From Bradyrhizobium sp. cir1 (GTDB lineage: Bacteria; Pseudomonadota; Alphaproteobacteria; Rhizobiales; Xanthobacteraceae): a stretch of 64,000 bases of DNA. The notes beneath the pieces are model-generated. The model was not told the DNA's origin. It did no database searches and saw only the letters and a program-made list of their open reading frames with translations. This document shows positions 9,706 through 18,357 of the stretch, one piece after another. Position 1 is the first letter of the stretch, and every line of letters begins with the position of its first letter. The DNA lies in the NCBI RefSeq assembly GCF_014198245.1, contig NZ_JACIHE010000007.1, forward strand, positions 248,001-312,000, in the 5' to 3' direction. The translations under genes were made by a program, and so were the position numbers.

Positions 9706-10209
9706 CTACGCCGCGATCCGATCTGCGAGCTGGCGAAACCGCACCAGCTGGTCGCTGCGTAGCGCCCGGGTCTCGTCGCGGCCGACGAACACCTTGAACA
9801 TGATGCCGCCATCGGCATTGACGAAAGCAATGAAGGCCGAGCTCTTGCCCATGAAGGGCCGCTCGACGAAGGCAACGGCCGCGCAACGCTCGTGGCGGAG
9901 ATGACCGTGCAATCCCTTGGGCTGCATCAGGTTGAAGTAGCCGCGGCCGATCTCGCCCGCGGGAATTGTGCCGGTGAACTCGAAGATCGTGTCATCCGTG
10001 TGGACGATCAGCGTGACCTCGCCCCACCGGGCAATGTCCTGCATGGCCGCGGCGAAATGCTCGCCGCCGCCGATGCGCACCATCGACGGAGGCAGCGCCT
10101 CGATCACCGCACGCGGGGTGACCTTGCGCTCGCGCGCGACGTCCTCGATCACCGCGCCGGGATTGTCGGCCATATGCGCTCTGAGATCGGCGAGATCCTT
10201 GCTCAACAT
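9706..10209 (-). CDS. hutX: HutX/HuvX-family intracellular heme carrier
   Basis: This 167-residue soluble protein is of the HutX family, proposed to carry or store heme in the cytoplasm. Recognisable segments are 'FNLMQPKGLHGHLRHE' (with histidines that may bind heme) and 'GKSSAFIAFVNADGGIMFKVFVGRDE'. I placed the start at the ATG preceded by 'aagggag' with 8-base spacing, nine codons inside the longer GTG-initiated frame. It lies between the heme oxygenase and exbB genes on the same strand, so it probably hands incoming heme to the oxygenase (inference). Confidence 0.85.
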   Translation of the reverse strand: MLSKDLADLRAHMADNPGAVIEDVARERKVTPRAVIEALPPSMVRIGGGEHFAAAMQDIARWGEVTLIVHTDDTIFEFTGTIPAGEIGRGYFNLMQPKGLHGHLRHERCAAVAFVERPFMGKSSAFIAFVNADGGIMFKVFVGRDETRALRSDQLVRFRQLADRIAA

Positions 10210-10237
10210 GTCCGGCTCCCTTTCGTGATCGGCCACC

Positions 10238-10573
10238 TCAGGCAGCCGCGTTCGTCGTGCGCTCGGTCATGATGACCTCGAACCCCTCAAACCTGGGGTG
10301 ACCGAGATAGAGGCTTTCGCCGGTCTTGTTGTCGGCGCGCGCATGCGCGCGGCGGAATTCCTCCGAACGCGTCCAGGCCTCGAAGGCCGCCTTGTCGACC
10401 CACACCGTGTGCGAGGAATATAGCGTGTGGTCCTCGGCGACCGGCCCCTTGAGCAGGTGGAATTCGACGAAGCCGGCCATGCTGCCGAGATAGGATTCAC
10501 GGGTGCGCCAGACGGTCTCGAACGCGGCTTCCGAGCCGAGCTTCACCTGGAAACGATTCATGGCGATGAACAT
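10238..10573 (-). CDS. IsdG-type heme-degrading monooxygenase (HmuQ/HmuD-like)
   Basis: This is a 111-residue ferredoxin-like-fold monooxygenase of the IsdG group. The catalytic triad can be read at the expected spacing: Asn6 ('FIAMNRFQV'), Trp67 ('FEAWTRSEEF') and His77 ('RRAHARAD'). It would open the heme ring to free iron. Bradyrhizobium japonicum has two such enzymes, HmuQ and HmuD (established knowledge); I cannot decide which this is from sequence alone. The RBS 'aaggaga' is 8 bases upstream. It lies 99 bases after hmuR. Confidence 0.88.
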   Translation of the reverse strand: MFIAMNRFQVKLGSEAAFETVWRTRESYLGSMAGFVEFHLLKGPVAEDHTLYSSHTVWVDKAAFEAWTRSEEFRRAHARADNKTGESLYLGHPRFEGFEVIMTERTTNAAA

Positions 10574-10672
10574 AAAGGTCTCTCCTTGTTATCAAGACGA
10601 AAACACACTGAGGCCGCGCTGGAGCATCAGCGCGGCCCGGCGGAAGTTTACGACGTTGCGGCGCCTCCCGGC

Positions 10673-13012
10673 TTACGCACCTCCAAAGTGGATCTTCATG
10701 CCAGCCTTGTAGATCCTGCCCGGTCCCGGGCTCGTCCACAGCACATCGTTCTGCGACGTGCCGTCGGTCGAACTGCCGGGAATGGCGTAAGGCCGGTAGT
10801 ACTGGTTCAGGAGGTTGTCGATCGCGGCCGAGAACACGATGTCTCTGGTCGCGTTGTAGGTCAGGTACAGATTGACCAGGTCGTACCCGGTCGACGGGAT
10901 ATAGTTGGCGGGCACGTCGTTGTTCGGACCGTACGAGGCCCACTGCGCCGACAGGATCAGGGTGCGATCGAGCAGGCGGACACCGCCGGTCGTGACAACC
11001 TTGGTCGGGGTGATGGTTGCGAGCCCGATATTGGTCTGGACGTTCTTGCCCTTGATGTAGTGACCGGCGACGCCGATGAACCAGTCGCCGGCATCGTACA
11101 TCGTCTCGGCCTCGAAGCCTTCGATGCGGGCATTGGCGATGTTCTGGTACTGGTAGAACTGGCTGAACGATCCGAACCCGGTCGGGACCGGTGTCGAGGC
11201 GACGAGGTCGATGTAGTCGGAGACGTCGTTGCGGAACAGGTTGATCTTGCCGCGGAACGAGTCCGACGCGGTGAAGATGTTGTCGTATTTCAGGTTAAAG
11301 CCGACTTCCTTGTTCTTGCCGACTTCAGGACGAAGGTTCGGATTGGGCAAGAAACAGAACAGGCCGCTGGTGCCGTCCGGGCAGACGAAGAAGGCGGGAC
11401 CGCCGCCGGTGGCATGGGCACCGGAGATCACGGTCTCGGTGATCGAGGGCGCGCGATAGCCTTCGGCATAGCTGACATAGGGCTGGAAGCCCGGGACCGG
11501 CGTGACGCCGAGCGTGATCTTCGGCGAGAAGCGGTCGCCGCCGGTATTCGTCGTGCCCGACTGCAGATTGTAGCGGTCATAGCGGATCGCGCTGACGGCC
11601 TCGAACCATGTGCTGTAGTTCTGCTTGAGCTGGAGGAAGCCGCCCGACACGGTGCGGATACCGCTCGGCGTCGTGATGTTGGAATTGCCGCGGCTGTCGG
11701 TCGTGATCACGTCGTCCTGGAACGCATCGACGCCGTAGGTCACGGCATTGCGCCAGTCGCCGACGTTGAAGCGCGTGGTGTTGTTGGCGTCGAAGCCGAC
11801 GGTGTTGAGCGTATAGCCGCGCTTGTCGCCGACGCAGCCGGAGATGTTATTGCCGAAATTGCCGGTGCCGCAATAGGCCGCGCCCGACGTCGAATAGTGA
11901 TAAGTCTTGGTCTGGTCGTTATCGACGCGATTGCCGTAGATCGATACGTGCGTGTCGAACAGATTGTCGCTCGGCAGCGAGTAGTTCCAGGTCACCGTTC
12001 CCGTGTAGTTCTTCGCGTCAGACGCATAGACCGACGAGCCCTGATAGAGCGCGCGCTGGGCCGCGGTTGCCACCGGGCCGCGATTGAGCTGGCCGATATC
12101 GTATTGATAGTCCTGGAACACCGCGCCGAACTTGACCTCGTGACCGAGGGCTGGCCGCACCGTGAGCTTCATCAGCCCGGCTTCGACCTGGTTGCCGGTG
12201 TTGCCGATCTCGGTGCCGTTGCCGTCCTTGTAGTTGCCTTGCGTGCGGTAGACCGCGCCGCCGAAGATATCGACGTCGGGCGTGGCGCGTACGCCGCCGA
12301 AAACCGAGCCGAGGCCGCGATTGTTGTTGGTGCCGTAGGTGCCGGAGAGATCGACGCCCCAGCGCTCGCCGGGACGCAGCACGTCGTTGATGTCCTTGGT
12401 CCGGAACGAGACCACGCCGCCGATCGCGCCGGAGCCGTAGATGTTCGCGGTCGGGCCCCGCACGACGTCGACGCCGCCGATCAATTCAGGATCGAGGAAG
12501 AAGGAGCCGTTGGCGTTATGACCGGTGCGCTGGTAATTCTGTCGCGCACCGTCGACGACGACTGCGACGCGGCCGAAATCCTGCAGGCCGCGGATGTTGA
12601 TGACCGTCGCGGGATCGTCGCCGCGCTCCTGGAACGACACGCCAGGCACCGCATAGAAGATGCCGGACAACCGGTTGGGCTGAATCCCCTGGATCTGGTC
12701 GAGCGAAATGGAGCTGACGGGCGCGAGCGCATCGATGGCGCGCTCCTTGGTCTTGGTTGCGGCGACGGTAATGGTGTCGAGCACCTGAACGGGCGCCGTG
12801 CCACCGGCCTGGGCGCGGGCGTTCAGGACGTCAGGCGTTGCCTGCTGTGCGGCTTGCGGCTTGGGCGGCTTGCGCTTGGCCTGCTTCGGCGACGCGTTTT
12901 CGGCCTGCGGCGATGCGGTCTGCGCAAAGCCGCTTGCCGGCATCACTGCCGCAATTGAAACCACCGACGCGCCCAAAATCAGGGCGCGCGAATACCTAGC
13001 CCCGTCAGCCAT
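10673..13012 (-). CDS. hmuR: TonB-dependent outer-membrane heme receptor HmuR
   Basis: This is a 779-residue TonB-dependent receptor with a signal peptide ending near 'ASGFAQ'. The TonB-box region is near 'VLDTITVAATKT' (about residue 70). The plug domain has 'IRGLQDFGRVAVVVDGARQN' and 'GGVDVVRGPTANIYGSGAIGG'. The 22-strand barrel follows and carries the heme-receptor 'FLPNPNLRPE' motif (the family's FRAP/NPNL region) near residue 565. It ends in Ala after 'KIHFGGA' rather than Phe. The ATG was preferred to a GTG six codons upstream because it sits directly before the signal sequence. The gene diverges from hmuP, with a shared 262-base control region. Confidence 0.93.
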   Translation of the reverse strand: MADGARYSRALILGASVVSIAAVMPASGFAQTASPQAENASPKQAKRKPPKPQAAQQATPDVLNARAQAGGTAPVQVLDTITVAATKTKERAIDALAPVSSISLDQIQGIQPNRLSGIFYAVPGVSFQERGDDPATVINIRGLQDFGRVAVVVDGARQNYQRTGHNANGSFFLDPELIGGVDVVRGPTANIYGSGAIGGVVSFRTKDINDVLRPGERWGVDLSGTYGTNNNRGLGSVFGGVRATPDVDIFGGAVYRTQGNYKDGNGTEIGNTGNQVEAGLMKLTVRPALGHEVKFGAVFQDYQYDIGQLNRGPVATAAQRALYQGSSVYASDAKNYTGTVTWNYSLPSDNLFDTHVSIYGNRVDNDQTKTYHYSTSGAAYCGTGNFGNNISGCVGDKRGYTLNTVGFDANNTTRFNVGDWRNAVTYGVDAFQDDVITTDSRGNSNITTPSGIRTVSGGFLQLKQNYSTWFEAVSAIRYDRYNLQSGTTNTGGDRFSPKITLGVTPVPGFQPYVSYAEGYRAPSITETVISGAHATGGGPAFFVCPDGTSGLFCFLPNPNLRPEVGKNKEVGFNLKYDNIFTASDSFRGKINLFRNDVSDYIDLVASTPVPTGFGSFSQFYQYQNIANARIEGFEAETMYDAGDWFIGVAGHYIKGKNVQTNIGLATITPTKVVTTGGVRLLDRTLILSAQWASYGPNNDVPANYIPSTGYDLVNLYLTYNATRDIVFSAAIDNLLNQYYRPYAIPGSSTDGTSQNDVLWTSPGPGRIYKAGMKIHFGGA

Positions 13013-13178
13013 ATCAGCCCCAGCCTGCACTTCACTTCAGTTTTGTTGTCGACTGGCTGGCGTGCGCCGCACGACGCGGCGACTGGCTGGCTGAATTTCT
13101 CAAGGCGCGGACATGCCGTCCCGCCGCCATATTTGGTTACGTGGCAACACTCTGACGGTCAATGACCGCAGGTTGCAG

Positions 13179-13195
13179 TTTATATCAATTGTAAA
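13179..13195. promoter_or_regulatory. Candidate iron control element (Irr-type box)
   Basis: The sequence TTTATATCAATTGTAAA is an imperfect AT-rich inverted repeat in a GC-rich control region between hmuR and hmuP. Rhizobial Irr/ICE elements are AT-rich inverted repeats beginning TTTA and ending TAAA (established knowledge, recalled loosely). Position and composition fit, but the inner bases differ from the best boxes. Confidence 0.45.
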
Positions 13196-13274
13196 TTGCC
13201 GCCGTTGGAATGCGCCTCATGCCGCTTATACAAACAAGCAGCATCCGGAATTTCGAAAGCGCATCACACCCACT

Positions 13275-13481
13275 ATGTCGGCAACATCAGGAGACGACCG
13301 CGGCGATGCGGCAGGGCCGGCACAAAACCCTTCTGCAACAACGAGAACCCTCATCGTGCGAGGAAGCCGGATCGAAAGCCGCGAGCTGTTCGCGCATGAG
13401 CGCGAGATCATCATCGCACATGGCGCGGACAGCTATCGGCTTCGCCTGACCTCGCAGAACAAGCTGATCCTGACGAAGTAA
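13275..13481 (+). CDS. hmuP: HmuP, HemP-family small heme-uptake regulator
   Basis: This is a 68-residue protein whose C-terminal half matches the HemP/HmuP family: a short beta segment 'VRGSRIESRELFAHEREIII' ending in 'YRLRLTSQNKLILTK'. In Bradyrhizobium japonicum HmuP is a co-activator with Irr of the heme-uptake genes (established knowledge). The ATG chosen is the last one before the conserved region. The RBS is weak, so a longer N-terminus is possible. It lies 6 bases ahead of hmuT and heads that operon. Confidence 0.88.
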   Translation: MSATSGDDRGDAAGPAQNPSATTRTLIVRGSRIESRELFAHEREIIIAHGADSYRLRLTSQNKLILTK

Positions 13482-13487
13482 CCTGTA

Positions 13488-14438
13488 ATGACATTTTGTC
13501 GCACCCTTGCAAACCTCGTGCTGTCAGGCACCATCACGCTTGCGTCCAGCGCGCACGCCGCAGGCATCACGGTGCATGATGCGCGCAATCGCGATGTCGC
13601 GGTCACCGATTTTGCCCGCACGGTCTCGATCGGCGGCGCCATCACCGAGATCCTCTATGCGCTCGGGCTGGAAAGCCGGCTGGTCGGCGTCGACACCACG
13701 AGCCTTTATCCGGCGGCGGCGCTGCACGACAAACCCAATGTCGGCTACATGCGCCAGATTTCGGCCGAGGGCGTGCTCGGCCTCAACCCGACGCTGATCC
13801 TGGCGATCCAGGGCTCGGGCCCGCGCGAGACCATGGACATCCTGGAGACGGCGAAGGTGCCGCTGGTGCTGGTGCCCGAGACCTTCTCCGAGGACGGATT
13901 GATCGAGAAGATCAAGCTGGTGGGCCATGCCATGGGCGTCGATGCACGCGCTGAATGCCTTAGCACTGCCGTCGGCGCCGATCTCGCCCAGCTCCGCGCG
14001 CTGCGCGCGAGGGTGAAAAAGCCGGTGCGCGTGATGTTCGTGATGTCGCTCCAGAACGGTCGCGCGATGGTCGCCGGTCACAAGACCGCGGCCGACGAGA
14101 TCATCCAGCTCGCGGGCGCCGCCAACGCGGTCGACGACTACGACGGCTACAAGATCATCGGGGACGAGGCGATCGTGGCCGCTAAGCCGGACGTCGTGCT
14201 GTCGATCGAGCGCGGCAAGGATTCGCTGCAAGCCGATGCAGTCTATGCGCACCCCGGCTTTGCGCTGACGCCGGTCGCGGCCAACAAGAGTTTTGTCACG
14301 ATGGACGGGCTTTATCTGCTCGGCTTCGGGCCGCGCACGGCGGCGGCGGCGCGCGATCTCTCGGTCAAGCTCTATCCGGCCTTGGCCGATGGCGGCGCAT
14401 TCACGTCGGCTCTGTCGGCGGCGAACTGCCGGCAATGA
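13488..14438 (+). CDS. hmuT: Heme ABC transporter periplasmic binding protein HmuT
   Basis: This is a 316-residue class III periplasmic binding protein (BtuF/HmuT type). A signal peptide of about 23 residues ends 'SSAHAA'. Family marks are 'VSIGGAITEILYALG' near residue 47, 'VGYMRQISAEGVLGLNPTLIL' near residue 85, and the tyrosine of 'RQISAEG'-type heme sites. It passes heme to HmuUV. Its stop overlaps the hmuU start (ATGA). Confidence 0.93.
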   Translation: MTFCRTLANLVLSGTITLASSAHAAGITVHDARNRDVAVTDFARTVSIGGAITEILYALGLESRLVGVDTTSLYPAAALHDKPNVGYMRQISAEGVLGLNPTLILAIQGSGPRETMDILETAKVPLVLVPETFSEDGLIEKIKLVGHAMGVDARAECLSTAVGADLAQLRALRARVKKPVRVMFVMSLQNGRAMVAGHKTAADEIIQLAGAANAVDDYDGYKIIGDEAIVAAKPDVVLSIERGKDSLQADAVYAHPGFALTPVAANKSFVTMDGLYLLGFGPRTAAAARDLSVKLYPALADGGAFTSALSAANCRQ

Positions 14439-15526
14439 GCGTGGCGATCGGGACCGAGGCACGAAGCCTGCGACGACATGCAGGAAGGCGATCCGCATCG
14501 TTCGCGATCCCTCTTCTGCTTGCGCTGCTGTTCGCTACCGCCATCGTCGCCCTGACAGTCGGTGCAGCCGGCATTCCCCTGTCCCGGCTGCCTGCGGCGC
14601 TTGGCTTGACCAGCAGCCCCGCCGCCGATGCCATGACGGCCCGCGACCAGCTCGTGCTGTGGTCGATCCGTATCCCCCGCATCGTGGCGACTGCGATAGT
14701 CGGCGGCCTGCTTGCGGCGGCCGGCGCAATCATGCAGGGGCTGTTCCGCAATCCGCTCGCCGATCCGGCGCTGGTCGGCGTCTCCAGCGGCGGCGCGCTG
14801 GCGGCCGCAAGCGCGATCGTGTTCACGGATTCACGTTTCGGCGAGGCGCTGCGCTTCCTCCAGACCGAGCTGTTGCCGCTCGCGGCCTTCGCAGGTTCGC
14901 TTGCCACGACGGCTGTCCTCTACGGCATCTCCAGCCGCTCGGGGCGGACCTCGATTGCGATCTTCCTGCTTGCCGGCGTCGCCATCACCGCGATCGCCAA
15001 CGCGGGCATCGGGCTCCTGGTGTTCATCGCCGACGACCGCCAGCTGCGCGACATCACGTTCTGGCTGCTGGGCTCGATGAGCGGGGCGACCTGGACCAAG
15101 ACCGTGGTGCTCGCGCCGATCCTCATCATCGGGCTTGGCGCCTGTGCGTACATCGCGCGCGGCCTCGATCTGCTTGTGCTCGGCGAGGCCGACGCCTTTC
15201 ACGGCGGGGTCGATGTCGAGCGCCTCAAGAAGATCTCGATCGTCATGGTCTCGGCCATGACCGGCGTCGCGGTGTCGATCAGCGGCGTGATCGGTTTCGT
15301 CGGCATCGTCGTGCCGCATCTGCTGCGCCTTGTCATTGGACCGGCGCATCGGCTGCTGCTGCCAGGCTCGGTGCTGCTCGGTGCAATCCTGATGGTCGGC
15401 GCCGACACGCTGGCGCGCACCATCGTGGCGCCGGCGGAGATGCCGATCGGCATTTTGACCGCCGCCGTCGGCGCGCCTGTCTTCCTCGGCATCCTGCTGC
15501 GGCAGCGCGGGCTCGCCGCGCTATGA
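14435..15526 (+). CDS. hmuU: Heme ABC transporter permease HmuU
   Basis: This is a 363-residue FecCD/BtuC-type permease with about ten membrane helices. It has the conserved 'VLWSIRIPRIVATAIVGGLLAAAGAIMQG' start region (about 70-100), 'NPLADPALVGVSSGGAL', and the cytoplasmic coupling segment 'ISGVIGFVGIVVPHLLR' near residue 280. It overlaps both hmuT and hmuV by 4 bases, a tightly coupled operon. Confidence 0.94.
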   Translation: MSVAIGTEARSLRRHAGRRSASFAIPLLLALLFATAIVALTVGAAGIPLSRLPAALGLTSSPAADAMTARDQLVLWSIRIPRIVATAIVGGLLAAAGAIMQGLFRNPLADPALVGVSSGGALAAASAIVFTDSRFGEALRFLQTELLPLAAFAGSLATTAVLYGISSRSGRTSIAIFLLAGVAITAIANAGIGLLVFIADDRQLRDITFWLLGSMSGATWTKTVVLAPILIIGLGACAYIARGLDLLVLGEADAFHGGVDVERLKKISIVMVSAMTGVAVSISGVIGFVGIVVPHLLRLVIGPAHRLLLPGSVLLGAILMVGADTLARTIVAPAEMPIGILTAAVGAPVFLGILLRQRGLAAL

Positions 15527-16326
15527 GCGCCGTGATCGAGGCGCGACAATTAAGCAAGCGCGCCGGCCGCGCCACATTGCTTGATGGCGTCGGTCTAACG
15601 GTTGCGGCCGGCGAGATGGTCGCCATCATCGGCCCGAACGGCGCCGGCAAGTCGACGCTGCTGCGGCTGCTCTCCGGCGATCTCCGCCCGAACCAGGGCG
15701 AGGTGCGGCTGAAGCAGCGCGACATCGGCAGCTATACGCCGCGCGAGCTTGCCGCGCGGCGCGCCATGCTGTCCCAGCACGTCAACGTCACCTTCCCGTT
15801 CACCGTGGAAGAGATCGTGCTGATGGGCGCGGGCGAGCGCAGTCCGCGCGAGGCAAGCCGGCTCGTCGACGCCGCGCTGGATGAGGTGGGCCTAGCGCAT
15901 TTCCGCGAACGGCAATTGCCGACGCTGTCGGGCGGTGAGCAGCAGCGCGCCCATTTCGCCCGCGTCCTGGTGCAGCTCGCCTGCGGCGAGGCCGAGCATG
16001 GGCCGGGACTTCTGCTGCTGGACGAGCCGACCTCGAGCCTCGATCTCCGCCACCAGATCGACCTCGTCGAAGCGGCGCGCCGCCGCGCTGGCAGCGGCAC
16101 CGCCGTGATCGCGATCCTGCACGACCTCAACCTCGCGACCCGCTTCGCCGACCGGCTGGTCGTGCTGAGCGGCGGCAGGCTCGCCGCCGACGGCCCGCGC
16201 ACCGAGGTCGTCACGCGCGAGATGATCCGCGATATTTTCGAGATCGACGCCGTCGTTCACGAGGCCGACGGGGTGCCGTATGTGCTGCCGCAATCGATGC
16301 GGGCGGCGGCGTCCGCTTCGCGATGA
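15523..16326 (+). CDS. hmuV: Heme ABC transporter ATPase HmuV
   Basis: This is a 267-residue ATP-binding subunit. Walker A is 'GPNGAGKST' near residue 39, the signature motif 'LSGGEQQRAHFARVLVQL' near residue 137, Walker B 'LLLLDEPTSSLD' near residue 166 and the switch His in 'ILHDLNLA'. The ATG overlaps the hmuU stop. It powers import of heme bound by HmuT and is the last gene of the operon. Confidence 0.95.
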   Translation: MSAVIEARQLSKRAGRATLLDGVGLTVAAGEMVAIIGPNGAGKSTLLRLLSGDLRPNQGEVRLKQRDIGSYTPRELAARRAMLSQHVNVTFPFTVEEIVLMGAGERSPREASRLVDAALDEVGLAHFRERQLPTLSGGEQQRAHFARVLVQLACGEAEHGPGLLLLDEPTSSLDLRHQIDLVEAARRRAGSGTAVIAILHDLNLATRFADRLVVLSGGRLAADGPRTEVVTREMIRDIFEIDAVVHEADGVPYVLPQSMRAAASASR

Positions 16327-16329
16327 CGG

Positions 16330-16490
16330 TGCACTCCCTCGCCCCGCTTTGCGGGGAGAGGGTTGGGGTGAGGGGGAGTCTCCGCGGGGACGGTGAGAGT
16401 TGGACTCGCGGAGAGTCCCCCTCACCCGAATTCGATCTGCGATCGAATTCGACCTCTCCCCGCAAGCGGGGCGAGGTAAGGAAGCGCCGC
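16330..16490. repeat. Nested inverted-repeat element, family D
   Basis: The 170-base convergent gap between hmuV and the MuiA-like gene is filled by a symmetrical element: 'ctcgccccgctttgcggggagag' at the left and 'cctctccccgcaagcggggcgag' at the right, 'gtgagggggagtctccgcg' facing 'cgcggagagtccccctcac', and an inner palindrome around 'gaattcgatctgcgatcgaattc'. It can fold into a large hairpin on either strand and may terminate both genes. It is probably a dispersed repeat. Confidence 0.75.
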
Positions 16491-16503
16491 CTGTGACGAA
16501 AGG

Positions 16504-18186
16504 CTACCCCGCCGGCACGATCACCATGCTCTTGTCCTTGGGCCAGCGGATGCGCCAGGCGAAATTGATGTCCTTGACTTCGCCGGGCTTGGCGTCGAAC
16601 GACCACTCCAGCACGCCGCGCTTGTCGCGGATGTTGCTCGCGGTCGGCGGCGTGGTCGAGGGCAGCATCTCGACGACGATGTCCTCGTTCTCGCTCACCG
16701 GCAACTGGTCCTCGATCGCGACCTTGATCGGGAAATCGTGACCGTTGCGGATCGTGGTCTTGAACGAGCGCTCGTCGGTCTTCGACGTCGTGACCAAGAG
16801 GCCCGCCGAGCCTTCGTTGCGCTTGAGCACGGCGCGCTCGATTCTAACCTTGTCGTCGGCGCCGACGCCGAGCCGTACGATTTCGTCCTTGGCCGACGCC
16901 GAAATCCTGCCGCGGCCGACGAAGACGCCGTCGCGATAGATCGCGACCTTGCCCGGCAGCAGGGTGGTGTCGTCAGTCTGCTTGAAGCTGGCTTCGAGAA
17001 AGGCGGTGGTATCCATCACAGGCGCTGCGCGGACTGCGAGATCGGCGGGCACGCTCACAGAAGCGATTTTCAGGCTCTTGGCGCCCTCGGCGGCGCCGAG
17101 GCTGACACGGCCGGGAATCTTGAAGGTGGCCTGGAAGTCGCCGATCTCGGCAATGGCCTGCTGCTCGTCTGCGCGTTCGCGCGGCTCGGCTTCGAGGGCC
17201 TTGGACAATGGCATAACTTGCGCAGAACGCTCCCGCATGGCTGGCGCGGGCCGCGCCAAGTCCGACGCAGTCCCGAGCGCCAGCGGCTTCGGCACCTGCG
17301 GATATTGTGCCACCAGCGAACCCAGCTCCGGCGCGCTGCCGCCTCGGCTGATGCGGACCGTGGAGACACCGAGCGTCACGTTCGACCAGTCCTCGCCGGT
17401 CGACTGCGTGACCTCGGCGCGGCGAACCAGCTCAAGCTGCGGCTTGCGGTCCTTGGCGCCGGTGTCGAGCCGGGCGTCATAGAGCGGCAGCCAGCGCGCG
17501 TTGCGCACGGCGTAAGTCACCCGCAGCGTCGCCTTGGTCGCGGCCGCCGAGGCGACGTCGATGCGAACCTCGAGCTTGCTCGGCGGCTTGGCCGAGCGCT
17601 CGGCTTCCAATTGCGCAATCTGGCGATCGATCTCGCGCTGCTTTCGCGTGGCATCGCGAATTGCGGTGTCGGCGGTCGCGATCTCCTCGGCAACCGCCGC
17701 AAAGGCCGCGCGCCATTCGGTGATCGGTCTCGCCTCACCCTTCTCCCCGAGGCCGGCCGGCGAGGCTTCGGCAAAATGCTGCGCGAATTTGCGCCGCGCC
17801 GCGGCGGAATCGATCGCCCCCTGCAGGTCGGCGCGCCGGTCCTTCAGCGCCTCGATGCGCTTGTCGAGCTCGGGCAGGTTGACGGGAGGTGCCGCACGCG
17901 GCGGCCGTGCGTCGATCGTGCCGATGGTGAGCTTGGCCCCCGCCTCGCCTTCGACGCGGAGGGAGGACGGATCGAGCGACAGCGGAAAATCCTTCGCAAC
18001 CAGCGTTGAGTCGCCGGAGGCAAGGTCCAGCGAAATGACGCGGGTGACGGTGGCGCCGTCAGGATAAACCGTGACGGTGTCGATGGCCGACATAGCGTCC
18101 ACGTCGGCAGCCCATGACGGCAACGCGAATGCCGTGGTCACCAGAACCAGGCTCGTCGTTGCCAAACATTTTGCGGTGATGCGCAT
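16504..18186 (-). CDS. MuiA-like DUF4139/DUF4140 envelope protein
   Basis: This is a 560-residue exported protein of the mucoidy-inhibitor MuiA family. A signal peptide of about 26 residues ends 'LPSWAADV'. An N-terminal DUF4140 part starts 'IDTVTVYPDGATVTRV', a coiled coil lies at about 90-200, and a C-terminal DUF4139 beta-domain has 'VTYAVRNARWLPLYDARLDT' and ends 'FAWRIRWPKDKSMVIVPAG'. The start was set at the ATG after a strong RBS 'aggaggg' 6-7 bases upstream, 51 codons inside the longest frame. The function of the family is not established. It does not appear linked to its neighbours. Confidence 0.85.
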   Translation of the reverse strand: MRITAKCLATTSLVLVTTAFALPSWAADVDAMSAIDTVTVYPDGATVTRVISLDLASGDSTLVAKDFPLSLDPSSLRVEGEAGAKLTIGTIDARPPRAAPPVNLPELDKRIEALKDRRADLQGAIDSAAARRKFAQHFAEASPAGLGEKGEARPITEWRAAFAAVAEEIATADTAIRDATRKQREIDRQIAQLEAERSAKPPSKLEVRIDVASAAATKATLRVTYAVRNARWLPLYDARLDTGAKDRKPQLELVRRAEVTQSTGEDWSNVTLGVSTVRISRGGSAPELGSLVAQYPQVPKPLALGTASDLARPAPAMRERSAQVMPLSKALEAEPRERADEQQAIAEIGDFQATFKIPGRVSLGAAEGAKSLKIASVSVPADLAVRAAPVMDTTAFLEASFKQTDDTTLLPGKVAIYRDGVFVGRGRISASAKDEIVRLGVGADDKVRIERAVLKRNEGSAGLLVTTSKTDERSFKTTIRNGHDFPIKVAIEDQLPVSENEDIVVEMLPSTTPPTASNIRDKRGVLEWSFDAKPGEVKDINFAWRIRWPKDKSMVIVPAG

Positions 18187-18357
18187 CAAAATCCCTCCTG
18201 CCGGTATCGCCGCGCCGCCAGCCGGACGCGCGATCAAATGCCTCGCCAACATGGTTGGACGCGGCAGCGAAGGAACCGGTTCGATTGGGGTTTCCGTGGG
18301 GCGCCGCTGCGGCGGCACCATGGCCACGGAACGCATCATCGTCCTGCGGCGGAGCCG

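Noticed and set aside
10427..12958. Very long open frame on the plus strand opposite hmuR
   Set aside because: Its translation is Arg/Asp/Ala/Gly-rich with no family motif. The minus strand encodes a full TonB-dependent receptor. This is a high-GC codon-position artefact.
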